A DNA stretch of 64,000 bases from Kriegella aquimaris (GCF_900103215.1 NZ_FNGV01000002.1:248001-312000), one strand, 5' to 3'; positions 9,138-16,733 are shown, counted from the first letter of the stretch. Numbers and translations: made by a program. The notes: generated from the letters alone by a model not told the origin.

Positions 9138-10136
9138 ATGCCCACAAAGAATATAAGATTAGAGGTAATGCAGGCGATAGAGCCTCAGGTGGAGGGATTT
9201 ATGGAATCATTCTTGATTCCCATCGAAGATATATGGCAACCGTCTGATTTTCTTCCCAATTCGGAGAACGAAGGATTTTTAGATGCTGTGGCCGACTTAC
9301 GTGGAGAATCGAAAGAACTGGGGTACGATTTTTGGGTTACCATGGTCGCAGATACGATTACCGAAGAGGCGCTTCCAACATATGAATCTTGGCTGATGGA
9401 TGTTGAAGGAATCGATCAACACGGGGAGAATAAAACAAATGGATGGTCTAAATGGGTGCGTGCCTGGACTGGTGAAGAAAACCGTCATGGTGATGTGCTA
9501 AATAAGTACCTCTACCTATCAGGAAGAGTGAATATGCGCGAGGTAGAGATTACGACCCAACATTTGATTTCTGATGGTTTTGATATCGGTACCGATAGAG
9601 ATCCTTATAAAAACTTCGTTTACACCTCTTTTCAAGAACTGGCAACGAATATTTCGCACAAAAGGGTTGGTCAGATGGCAAAGAAAAAAGGAAATGTGCT
9701 TTTAGGTAAAATGTGTACCATCATAGCTGGGGATGAGATGAGGCATCATTTAGCTTACAGAGAGTTTGTGAAGACAATAATGGGAGAAGATCCTTCGGGT
9801 ATGATGTTGGCTTTTGCAGATATGATGAAGAAAAAAATTGTGATGCCCGCCCATTTTTTAAGGGAATCAGGCGGAACTATCGGAACGGCCTTTGAAAACT
9901 TTTCGAATTGCGCGCAACGCTTAGGGGTATATACGGCCCAAGACTATATTGAAATACTTGAGAAACTGAATGCCTATTGGCAAATAGATTCTGTAAGAAG
10001 TCTTTCAGATGAAGCAGAAAAGGCAAGGGATTACTTGGTGAAATTACCAGATCGTCTGCAGCGCATATCAGAACGAATACAGCATCCTAAGGATCAGTAC
10101 CGTTTTAAGTGGGTCGAGGCTAACGGAATGATTTAA
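9138..10136 (+). CDS. Acyl-ACP desaturase (ferritin-like diiron)
   Basis: A 332-residue soluble fatty-acid desaturase of the plant stearoyl-ACP Delta9 type. The diiron ligands are visible in the two EXXH motifs, EENRHG (about residue 115) and DEMRHH (about 205), together with an earlier Glu in the TEEALPTYE helix. It introduces a double bond into acyl chains bound to acyl carrier protein using O2 and ferredoxin, thereby controlling membrane fluidity. ATG 9138 (MPTKNIRLEVMQAIE) is the chosen start; TTG 9111 is less likely. It lies 62 bp after the phosphatase gene and is followed by a strong terminator at 10161-10193, so it is probably the last gene of this plus-strand unit. Confidence 0.92.
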   Translation: MPTKNIRLEVMQAIEPQVEGFMESFLIPIEDIWQPSDFLPNSENEGFLDAVADLRGESKELGYDFWVTMVADTITEEALPTYESWLMDVEGIDQHGENKTNGWSKWVRAWTGEENRHGDVLNKYLYLSGRVNMREVEITTQHLISDGFDIGTDRDPYKNFVYTSFQELATNISHKRVGQMAKKKGNVLLGKMCTIIAGDEMRHHLAYREFVKTIMGEDPSGMMLAFADMMKKKIVMPAHFLRESGGTIGTAFENFSNCAQRLGVYTAQDYIEILEKLNAYWQIDSVRSLSDEAEKARDYLVKLPDRLQRISERIQHPKDQYRFKWVEANGMI

Positions 10137-10160
10137 GTTTTTTATTAACATATATAGGGG

Positions 10161-10193
10161 AAATCCGGTTCATAAACGAATCGGATTTTTTTT
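10161..10193 (+). terminator. Rho-independent terminator after the desaturase gene
   Basis: Arms AAATCCGGTTC (10161-10171) and GAATCGGATTT (10178-10188) pair over 11 bp with one G-U wobble, enclosing a 6-nt loop, followed by a T-run to 10193. It lies 24 bp past the desaturase stop. The convergent HhH gene ends at 10203. Confidence 0.85.
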
Positions 10194-10202
10194 ATGATAC
10201 AC

Positions 10203-10745
10203 CTATAACTTTCCGTGGTCATGTTCGTCTTGCCATCTGGCCAATTCGACCCATTTGCCCTCAAAGCACATTTTTGCCTGCATTGGCCAAGATGCCGGGT
10301 CATGAACTTTAAAGCGACTGCCGCCTTCCCTTAAAATTTCTTGACATTGGGCTACTGCTGTTTCCGATAGTGATTTCCATGTGCTTATTCCTGCATTGCG
10401 GAACATTTCTTCTATTTTAGGCCCAATACCCTCAATAATTTTCAGGTCATCTTCTTTTACGGTTTTTCCCATTACCGCTTTTGCTGTAGTAGCATCAAAG
10501 GAAACGAGTGCGACCACGGGTACAACCGATTCTACAGGTGGCTCGATTTGGGAAGAAAGCCGCGCTTTGCAAGCATCAAGATCGGTCTGTAATTTGGCAA
10601 TTTCCTTTTCAAATAACACAAGGTTCCCCGAATTATCGACCGAGGTATTTTTCCCTTTGCCATAGCGATACCCGAAATAGGCACAAAGAGCCCCTATCAA
10701 AACGGTCAAAATCCAGTATCCGATGGTTACAGTTGAAAAATCCAT
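10203..10745 (-). CDS. Membrane-anchored protein with helix-hairpin-helix-like C-terminal domain
   Basis: A 180-residue protein. It has one N-terminal transmembrane helix (IGYWILTVLIGALCAYFGYRYG), a short coiled coil (FEKEIAKLQTDLDACKARL), a Pro/Val-rich linker and a C-terminal domain from about residue 98. That domain starts DDLKIIEGIGPKIEEMFRNAGI, a helix-hairpin-helix of the kind often annotated as DUF4332 or the L21-like 'predicted 5'-3' exonuclease' fold in Bacteroidota. HhH folds usually contact nucleic acid, yet the N-terminal anchor places this one at the membrane; function is unknown. It converges on the desaturase gene with a terminator between them. Its upstream region is the long non-coding stretch described separately. 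Confidence 0.75.
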   Translation of the reverse strand: MDFSTVTIGYWILTVLIGALCAYFGYRYGKGKNTSVDNSGNLVLFEKEIAKLQTDLDACKARLSSQIEPPVESVVPVVALVSFDATTAKAVMGKTVKEDDLKIIEGIGPKIEEMFRNAGISTWKSLSETAVAQCQEILREGGSRFKVHDPASWPMQAKMCFEGKWVELARWQDEHDHGKL

Positions 10746-10930
10746 ATGTTTTCTATTTAGGGTTCATCTGCCATATATAATACTCGATGTTCGGGCAGAT
10801 TCAAATATATCACGCTTCAATTATATTTCATTTAGTTTTCTGATTAGCAATGTATTAAAAAAACTTTAAAAAAATCCGAAAAAGGTGTTTCCAAATTATT
10901 AAATTAAATAACCTTCAAAAACATATCGGT

Positions 10931-10981
10931 TTGAATATCAAGCCTGAGAAATTTCAGGGGTTTGAATGTTTTTATATTCAA
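10931..10981. other. Nested inverted repeats in long intergenic region
   Basis: Outer arms TTGAATAT (10931-10938) and ATATTCAA (10974-10981) enclose inner arms CCTGA (10943-10947) and TCAGG (10954-10958). A second copy of TTTGAAT at 10961-10967 could pair with the right outer arm instead, so two exclusive folds exist. AT-rich context makes chance pairing possible. No gene is recognisable between 10746 and 11237. Confidence 0.3.
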
Positions 10982-11237
10982 TCGGGATTAATTCGTTACG
11001 TTTTGGAATTTAATAAAGAGAAGAATAACTCTTGATACAAAGGCCGCAATTATTGTTGTTGGATTGATAAGACATCGATAATAGCGAAGTCGCAAACTTC
11101 CAATTTCTATATTTTACCATTCGAACATGGCTTTGCCATGGTCATACATTTTATTTCCCCTGTTATACAAAAGTGCTTGTAATCAGTTGGTTGCTGGATT
11201 ATTTTTAAGGTAATACAAATTGATAAACATATGAATT

Positions 11238-11390
11238 ATGAAAATTACTATAAATATATTCAAGATGGGGCTATTGATATTGGCAATTGTTTTGACCTCC
11301 AGTGCAAGAGGCATAGTGAGACCATTGTTGGTGCCGAAGCGAACTCTGGGCAAAACAAACTTTAACGGAAACCAGAATAACTTAAATTAA
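11238..11390 (+). CDS. Small ORF, candidate 50-residue secreted or membrane peptide
   Basis: An ATG at 11238 opens a 50-codon frame ending with TAA at 11388-11390. The predicted peptide begins MKITINIFKMGLLILAIVL, a basic start followed by a hydrophobic core, then TSSARG, which would suit a signal-peptidase site. The remaining 27 residues are basic and Asn-rich (ending FNGNQNNLN). I do not recognise it. It is isolated in a 1.6-kb region free of ordinary genes, and about 350 bp upstream of a second small ORF with the same plan. The evidence is only the signal-like N-terminus and isolation; it could be a chance frame. Confidence 0.4.
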   Translation: MKITINIFKMGLLILAIVLTSSARGIVRPLLVPKRTLGKTNFNGNQNNLN

Positions 11391-11739
11391 CTTGCCAATA
11401 TTTTATGGTCCGCTTCCATTTAATAGGTTTAAGTTGGTAATTACTACTTCAATTTTGGCTTATATGCCAGCTAATCAATTCTTTATTTAGAAAGTATAGT
11501 CTAAACTATTTCTGTTCTGAAAAAGTATTTTCAGATATCTCCCCTTCGAATATTTATGTTGTTTTCTTTGATTCCTGAATAAACTTTCTGTTTCCAATCG
11601 ATTTAAAAAGGTTGTTTTACCAATTATACAAAAATGCACTACAACTATACAAGCTACCAAGACGTGGATACATAAGTAACTGAAAGTCATACCTTGAATA
11701 TGTATTTTTAAGTATTGAAAGATTAGAGAAACAATCAAA

Positions 11740-11874
11740 ATGAAAACTAAGATGATACATTTTTTGACGTTTTGCTGTATGGTATTAGTATTAGGAGCGC
11801 AAGCGCTACTAAAGGGTAGTTGGACGGTCGAAGAAACGAAACCCATTAAAACCGATCAAGGTAATAAAGATTAA
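11740..11874 (+). CDS. Small ORF, candidate 44-residue secreted or membrane peptide
   Basis: ATG 11740 to TAA 11872-11874, 44 codons. The peptide starts MKTKMIHFLTFCCMVLVLG, a basic start plus a Cys-containing hydrophobic core with an AQA site typical for signal peptidase I, followed by a hydrophilic tail of about 22 residues rich in Lys/Thr/Asp (ending DQGNKD). A perfect 7-bp hairpin begins one base after the stop, and a larger structured element follows 50 bp later. The AQA cleavage site and hydrophilic tail make this more credible than a random frame. No homologue is recognised. It would be missed by gene callers that exclude ORFs under 60 codons. Confidence 0.5.
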   Translation: MKTKMIHFLTFCCMVLVLGAQALLKGSWTVEETKPIKTDQGNKD

Positions 11875-11897
11875 GATTCCGTAAGTCATGCGGAATC
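11875..11897 (+). other. Hairpin immediately after the 44-residue ORF
   Basis: Perfect arms GATTCCG (11875-11881) and CGGAATC (11891-11897) with a 9-nt loop. It begins directly after the TAA stop at 11872-11874. There is no following T-run, so it is more likely a 3' stabiliser or part of a structured RNA than a terminator. Confidence 0.45.
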
Positions 11898-11938
11898 GCG
11901 GAAGATAGTTGTTTGAGTTAGTTTAGTTAGTGTTTAAG

Positions 11939-12008
11939 AAACCGCTGTATTTTCTAAAAAATTGCCGATCGGGGGAACGGGCAAAAAAAGGGAAGTACAG
12001 CGGTTTTT
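11939..12008 (+). ncRNA. Candidate structured RNA element, copy 1 (identical-loop hairpin)
   Basis: Outer stem of 11 bp: AAACCGCTGTA (11939-11949) pairs with TACAGCGGTTT (11996-12006), followed by more T. Inside is a second stem TTGCC (11962-11966) with GGCAA (11980-11984) and the 13-nt loop GATCGGGGGAACG (11967-11979). The second copy at 12293-12349 has exactly the same loop while both stems differ by compensatory changes. The final T-run (12004-12008) would allow the outer stem to act as a terminator on the plus strand. I cannot assign it to a family; the Flavo-1 class of Rfam is one candidate to test. Confidence 0.5.
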
Positions 12009-12154
12009 CTGTATGTAGACGGGAAAATTTTGACAAGGTGTTAACCTTTATCGTGACCGGAACATTAATAAATAAAGAAGTATGAAGTATAATTATACCG
12101 GCCAACCAAAGCCTTTTAGCATCCGGAACTAAAATGCTACTGGAAAAAATTGGC

Positions 12155-12233
12155 AGCAAAAAGCCCCTGATCGTTTGAGCCAGTTGCGCTTTTTGACGTA
12201 ATGAAGGAGCTAAACGGCCAGGAGCTTTTTGCT
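12155..12233 (+). other. Long imperfect hairpin between the two structured elements
   Basis: AGCAAAAAGCCCCTG (12155-12169) pairs with CAGGAGCTTTTTGCT (12219-12233), 14 of 15 positions. The pairing continues inward, after a 2x2 mismatch, with CGTTT (12172-12176) against AAACG (12212-12216) and AGC (12178-12180) against GCT (12209-12211). The loop is 28 nt. It could be an RNA hairpin, or the terminal repeats of a very small mobile-element remnant; no target duplication is visible. Confidence 0.45.
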
Positions 12234-12292
12234 ATCAGGTATTTTTATAATGTACCGTGCTTTATCACGAAGTTGGAAATATGACTTAATTG

Positions 12293-12349
12293 CCCGCTGT
12301 TTGTTTTGACTTGCCGATCGGGGGAACGGGTAAGTTGAATTACAGCGGG
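12293..12349 (+). ncRNA. Candidate structured RNA element, copy 2 (identical-loop hairpin)
   Basis: Outer stem CCCGCTGT (12293-12300) with ACAGCGGG (12342-12349). Inner stem ACTTGCC (12309-12315) with GGGTAAGT (12328-12335; one G-U pair), loop GATCGGGGGAACG (12316-12328 region) identical to copy 1. Relative to copy 1 the outer stem replaces A-U by C-G and the inner stem replaces C-G by U-G pairs, keeping the fold. It has no T-run. It ends about 30 bp from the stop of the convergent aldehyde dehydrogenase gene. Confidence 0.5.
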
Positions 12350-12380
12350 TTTATGTTTTACGTTTCAAACAGCATATTTA

Positions 12381-13934
12381 CTATAAATCAAATTTGATTC
12401 CCTGCGCCAAAGGCAATTCGGTAGTATAGTTAATTGTATTGGTTTGGCGACGCATATATACTTTCCAAGCGTCTGAACCACTTTCACGCCCTCCCCCTGT
12501 TTCTTTTTCGCCTCCAAAAGCACCACCTATTTCGGCACCTGATGTTCCTATGTTTACATTGGCAATGCCACAGTCACTTCCCGAAACGGAAAGAAAACGT
12601 TCTGCTTCCCTAAGATTATTTGTCATAATAGCGGAAGACAGGCCCTGAACCACTCCGTTTTGTATTTCGATGGCATTTTCGACATCCCCGGAATATTTAA
12701 GAAAATAAAGCACTGGTGCGAATGTTTCATGTTGTACGATTTCAAAATGGGGTTGGGCTTCTGCTATAGCAGGTTTTACGTAACAACCGCTTTCGTAACC
12801 ATGGCCTTCCAGCACCCCTCCTTCGACTATCATGTTTCCGCCTTCATCTACAACTTTTTGCAAAGCCTTTTTGTACATAGCGACCGCATCGGTATCTATT
12901 AACGGGCCAACATGGTTGCTCTCGTCCAAAGGGTTTCCTATACGTAGTTGTTGATAAGCTTTGACCACTGCATTTTTCACCTTGTTATAAATCGATTCGT
13001 GTATTATCAACCGCCTTGTTGAGGTGCAGCGTTGTCCTGCTGTGCCGACGGCTCCAAAGACAGCGCCGATAACGGTCATTTTGATGTCAGCATCGGGCGT
13101 CACAATAATGGCATTGTTTCCGCCAAGTTCCAACAACGATTTTCCCAAGCGGGCGGCCACGGTCTGTGCAACAATTTTTCCCATTCGAATGGAACCTGTT
13201 GCCGAGACCAATGGCACTCTTTTATCAATGGTCATAAACTCCCCGACTTTGTAATCTCCGTTGATAAGACAAGAGATACCTTCAGGAAGATTGTTTGCCT
13301 TAAGAACTTCAGCGGCTATATTTTGACAAGCGATTCCGCACAAGGGCGTTTTTTCCGATGGTTTCCAAATACAGACATCACCACAGATCCAAGCTAGGGC
13401 GGTGTTCCAAGCCCATACGGCTACTGGAAAGTTGAATGCCGAAATAATGCCCACCACTCCCAAGGGGTGATATTGCTCGTACATTCTATGACCTGGTCGT
13501 TCAGAATGCATGGTAAACCCGTGTAGTTGTCTTGATAGACCGACCGCAAAATCACATATGTCTATCATTTCCTGTACTTCGCCAAGTCCTTCTTGATAAC
13601 TTTTCCCCATTTCATAAGAGACCAACTTACCCAAAGGTTTTTTAAGTTCTCGAAGCTTATCACCGAATTGGCGTACAATTTCACCTCGTTGCGGAGCCGG
13701 TTTGCTGCGCCAAGACTTAAAAGCTTGGGTCGCCGTATTCATAACCTTATCATAATCGGCCTTTGATGTCGTTTTTACCTTGGCTATTAATGCGCCATCT
13801 ACCGGGGAGTGTGAAGAAATTGTCGTCCCGGATGCAAATTTTATTGAACCGGAAGAGGTTCCATCATTGATGGCCTCGATGCCCAATTTTTTAAGGGCTT
13901 CGTCAATACCGAATACGGATGCAATTTTTGACAT
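12381..13934 (-). CDS. Aldehyde dehydrogenase, ALDH7/antiquitin type
   Basis: A 517-residue NAD-dependent aldehyde dehydrogenase. Visible family features: the FNFPVAVWAWNTALA segment, cofactor loop GSIRMGKIV, general-base region LLELGGNNA, catalytic Cys in GTAGQRCTSTRR, and the C-terminal GGAFGGEKETGGGRESGSDAW segment typical of ALDH7A1 (alpha-aminoadipic semialdehyde / piperideine-6-carboxylate dehydrogenase, lysine catabolism). The family assignment is strong; the actual substrate is inferred. It is preceded by a good promoter at 13972-14000 and appears monocistronic. No other lysine-degradation gene lies in the window. Confidence 0.92.
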   Translation of the reverse strand: MSKIASVFGIDEALKKLGIEAINDGTSSGSIKFASGTTISSHSPVDGALIAKVKTTSKADYDKVMNTATQAFKSWRSKPAPQRGEIVRQFGDKLRELKKPLGKLVSYEMGKSYQEGLGEVQEMIDICDFAVGLSRQLHGFTMHSERPGHRMYEQYHPLGVVGIISAFNFPVAVWAWNTALAWICGDVCIWKPSEKTPLCGIACQNIAAEVLKANNLPEGISCLINGDYKVGEFMTIDKRVPLVSATGSIRMGKIVAQTVAARLGKSLLELGGNNAIIVTPDADIKMTVIGAVFGAVGTAGQRCTSTRRLIIHESIYNKVKNAVVKAYQQLRIGNPLDESNHVGPLIDTDAVAMYKKALQKVVDEGGNMIVEGGVLEGHGYESGCYVKPAIAEAQPHFEIVQHETFAPVLYFLKYSGDVENAIEIQNGVVQGLSSAIMTNNLREAERFLSVSGSDCGIANVNIGTSGAEIGGAFGGEKETGGGRESGSDAWKVYMRRQTNTINYTTELPLAQGIKFDL

Positions 13935-13971
13935 TTTATAACTTTTTATATGAGTATTGTTAGATTTAAGA

Positions 13972-14000
13972 CAAAGCTACAAATAATAGCTGTCTTCCAA
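13972..14000 (-). promoter_or_regulatory. Bacteroidota-type promoter of the ALDH gene
   Basis: On the minus strand TTG (13998-14000), then 18 nt, then TAGCTTTG (13972-13979), a perfect TAnnTTTG -7 box. It predicts a transcript start near 13965 and a leader of about 30 nt before the ATG at 13934. Confidence 0.65.
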
Positions 14001-14017
14001 TGCCAAGGGAACTAGAT

Positions 14018-14377
14018 TCAGCTTATAAGAAGTAGTATGGCCAAGATGGCAGGAAGAGCCTGTATGAAGAATATTTTCTTTTCGACGGTCAATGCGCCAT
14101 AAATGCCGGCAATCGAAACACAGATTAAAAAGAAAAGCGAAATATTAGTTTTCCAAACAGGGTTGTCTATAAGAAAAGTCCAGATGAGGCCTGCGGCCAA
14201 AAATCCATTATACAGGCCTTGATTGGCTGCCATTGGCCTTGTGGGTTCGAACAGCTCTGGAGGAAAGTTTTTGAATATCTTTCTTCCTTTGGTTGTCCAT
14301 GCGAACATTTCGAAATATAAAAAATAAAGGTGCAAAAGTGCTATAAAACCAATCAATACATCGCTGACTACCCTCAT
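14018..14377 (-). CDS. DUF1304 family membrane protein
   Basis: A 119-residue integral membrane protein with four hydrophobic helices. It matches the DUF1304 pattern: N-terminal helix with LHLYFLYFEMFAW, then PMAANQGLYNGFLAAGLIW, and two more helices. The start is placed at ATG 14377 (MRVVSDVLIGFIALLH), giving the usual family length of about 120; an upstream ATG at 14437 adds 20 unsupported residues. The function of DUF1304 is unknown. It lies between the ALDH and histidine-kinase genes, all on the minus strand, with no shared theme. Confidence 0.85.
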   Translation of the reverse strand: MRVVSDVLIGFIALLHLYFLYFEMFAWTTKGRKIFKNFPPELFEPTRPMAANQGLYNGFLAAGLIWTFLIDNPVWKTNISLFFLICVSIAGIYGALTVEKKIFFIQALPAILAILLLIS

Positions 14378-14465
14378 AATTAGTATAAAACTGTTGGTGA
14401 TTTTAATTGTACTAGAATACTTAAGTATATCATACAATATATGAATTTAAGCGATGTCAATCGCA

Positions 14466-16109
14466 CTACATTTCAGCCTTATTTGCAAAGGCGACCTTAA
14501 AACGGCTGCCCGTTTCATCAGATTCGTATGATAGATTTGCCGAAATTTGTCGGCATAAAGAACGTATTATTTCAAATCCGATACCACTTGCTTTCTTGAT
14601 ATCAAAATCTTTTGGCAACCCTTTGCCGTTATCGTAGACCACAAGTTCAACTTCCCCATCATAGCTTTTTACCTCGATATTTAATTGATTTGATTTTGCG
14701 GGATCTTCATAGGCATGTTTCAACGCGTTGGTCACGAGTTCTGAAACAATAAGTGCCAAGGGCACCGCATGATCTAAATCAATAGATATTTCAGGACAAT
14801 CGATGTTGTAGTTGACCGATGGGTATACCTTTTTCTGATAAGCCATCAAATCGACGAGATATTCATATAGATTAACCGCTTTGGAATCTCTATCTTGATA
14901 AATTTTTTGGTGAGTCATTGCAATCGCTAAAATACGGGCTTGACTATCTTCCAAAGCTGTAATGGCCTCTTTGCTTGATAGTTTCCTTTTTTGCATGTTC
15001 ATTAGACTCGAAGTAATTTGAAGGTTATTTTTTACGCGGTGGTGTATTTCGCGCAATAGGTTTTCCTTCAATTCATTGGACTCTTCCAATTCAGCTGTTC
15101 GCAGTCTCACTTTAGCCTCCAATCGGCGGTTATAATTATCGCGTTTTCGAATTATTGAAGCAATCAGAAAAGTAGCTAAGAGTGTTAGAAATGCTGCAAC
15201 GTATGATTCATAAGCATGGGGAAAGGAAAGATGTTGGGCCTTAGCGACGAAACGTACTTCCCAAAGATGATTTGCCGCTTTCAACTCTACCGGCAAGACT
15301 TCTGTCTTCGATTTTTTCCCTATCTGTTCACTTTTTTCGCCACTGGAATACAAAAGGGTGTTGTCGCCTTTTTCATAAATGGCTATATCTAGAACTTTAA
15401 GTTCTGAGGCCAATATTTGTTCAATAAACATGTCCATTCGATATACCCCGACAACAATTCCCTTCACGCTATCCGATGCGGGGTGAAAGACGGCTTTTAC
15501 TGCTAAAAAACCACTGGAGACATTGTTTTTTGCCACGAGTTCAATGGGGCCTGAAATAGAGAGTTTAGTGGTTTCAATAGCAGTGTCGATAGCATGTTTT
15601 CTAACGCTTTCGAAGTACGTATCATAACCCAAGGCATCGCGTAAAGGCTCTAGCGGGTTGAGAAGTTCTATGGGGAAATAAACTTCTCTTCGCTCTGAAC
15701 CGATAAACTTGTTGTTGGGGCCCATTTGCAGAATGAAAGGTGGATTATTGCCATTTTTTTCGGTTCTTCTGAAATATTCTTCTTTGGAAATGTCCAACAC
15801 TTTTGGCGACCACTCTAACGCACCTATTCCGTAGAGTTGGGTTAAAAATGGATTGGTAAATTTTTCAAAAACCTCTTGGGTAATACTAGTTTTTCTTTTG
15901 TTCTCAAAAAAGAAACCCATGGATTCTAGAACCAGGTTGATTTTATTGATTTCCTCAGAAAGACGCAAGACTACTTTTGACTTGGCACTTTCAATGGTAG
16001 CCTTTTCTTGTTGAATATACTTGTCATTGATGGCAAAAAAAAGATAAAGAGATATCGAAACTCCAGTAAATAGTACTGTAAAATATTTCAGGATTTGCCT
16101 TCTCGTCAT
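14466..16109 (-). CDS. CHASE-domain sensor histidine kinase (HisKA_2 type)
   Basis: A membrane sensor kinase of about 547 residues. An N-terminal helix (YFTVLFTGVSISLYLFFAI) is followed by a periplasmic CHASE sensor domain (roughly residues 30-270, with WSPKV and the YDTYFESVRKHAIDTA segment), a second helix (YVAAFLTLLATFLIASII), a short coiled coil and the kinase core. The phospho-acceptor region is LLREIHHRVKNNLQITSSLM, the HisKA_2/HWE-like dimerisation helix, and the ATP-binding domain has the N box (ELVTNALKHAY) and DNGKGLP. CHASE domains bind small ligands such as cytokinin-like molecules. No response regulator is adjacent, so it is an orphan. Start at 16109 (MTRRQILKYF) is preferred over 16139. 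Confidence 0.9.
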   Translation of the reverse strand: MTRRQILKYFTVLFTGVSISLYLFFAINDKYIQQEKATIESAKSKVVLRLSEEINKINLVLESMGFFFENKRKTSITQEVFEKFTNPFLTQLYGIGALEWSPKVLDISKEEYFRRTEKNGNNPPFILQMGPNNKFIGSERREVYFPIELLNPLEPLRDALGYDTYFESVRKHAIDTAIETTKLSISGPIELVAKNNVSSGFLAVKAVFHPASDSVKGIVVGVYRMDMFIEQILASELKVLDIAIYEKGDNTLLYSSGEKSEQIGKKSKTEVLPVELKAANHLWEVRFVAKAQHLSFPHAYESYVAAFLTLLATFLIASIIRKRDNYNRRLEAKVRLRTAELEESNELKENLLREIHHRVKNNLQITSSLMNMQKRKLSSKEAITALEDSQARILAIAMTHQKIYQDRDSKAVNLYEYLVDLMAYQKKVYPSVNYNIDCPEISIDLDHAVPLALIVSELVTNALKHAYEDPAKSNQLNIEVKSYDGEVELVVYDNGKGLPKDFDIKKASGIGFEIIRSLCRQISANLSYESDETGSRFKVAFANKAEM

Positions 16110-16199
16110 AATAGTGCAAGATAAGTAATCTCGTAACAAAGAGATAACAATAAGGCTAGTGAAACCCTTACTTTTCTTTTTTCAAATTTTTTGCTCAAA

Positions 16200-16733
16200 C
16201 TAGCCTATAAACCTGGGGTCAACCGGCATCAGAGTGCCACAATTATCACAGGTACGAAGTTCTTCGGAGTTATAGAAATGTTTAAAATGACCCAAAAAAT
16301 CTTTTTCAATGTCGTTTAAGGTGAAATAAACTTCATATAATTTATGGTTGCAATTATCGCAAAACCAAAGAAGTCCGTCATCGACGTTCATATCTGCCCG
16401 CTTTCGTTCTATGACCAAGCCTATCGAACCTTTATGGCGAACGGGTGAGTGGGGAATTTTTGCAGGGTGTAAATACATGTCTCCAGGCCCAAGTTCCATG
16501 GTTTTCCGTTGACCGTTTTCTTGAATATGAACCTCGATATTTCCTTCCAGTTGATAAAAAAGTTCTTCAGTCTCATTGTAATGATAGTCCTTACGAGCAT
16601 TGGGTCCGGCTACTACCATAACTATATAGTCGCCGGCGTCTTTATATAAATTTTTGTTTCCAACAGGAGGTTTAAGAGTGTCTCTGTTTTCGTCGATCCA
16701 TTTATTCAGGTTGAAAGGGGGTTGTATTGCCAT
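16200..16733 (-). CDS. nbaC: 3-hydroxyanthranilate 3,4-dioxygenase
   Basis: A 177-residue cupin dioxygenase that opens 3-hydroxyanthranilate to 2-amino-3-carboxymuconate semialdehyde in the kynurenine pathway. Active-site residues fall at the positions known for the Cupriavidus enzyme: iron ligands His51, Glu57 and His95, with Arg47 and Arg99 for substrate. The rubredoxin-like second iron site is complete (Cys125, Cys128, Cys162, Cys165). Full length. No other kynurenine or NAD synthesis gene lies in the window, so it is uncoupled from its pathway here. Function assignment is strong from residue-level agreement. Confidence 0.95.
   Translation of the reverse strand: MAIQPPFNLNKWIDENRDTLKPPVGNKNLYKDAGDYIVMVVAGPNARKDYHYNETEELFYQLEGNIEVHIQENGQRKTMELGPGDMYLHPAKIPHSPVRHKGSIGLVIERKRADMNVDDGLLWFCDNCNHKLYEVYFTLNDIEKDFLGHFKHFYNSEELRTCDNCGTLMPVDPRFIG

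Noticed and set aside
11487-11846. 119-codon minus-strand ORF
   Set aside because: It is largely antisense to the 44-residue ORF and intergenic DNA, and shows no coherent domain; the hydrophobic stretch mirrors the signal peptide on the other strand.
11923-12159. 78-codon minus-strand ORF
   Set aside because: It runs through the stems of structured element copy 1, so the base composition is explained by the RNA structure.
12062-12240. Short plus-strand frames of 14-27 codons around 12082, 12133 and 12201
   Set aside because: Too short and without signal peptide or other support; they lie in or near the long hairpin.
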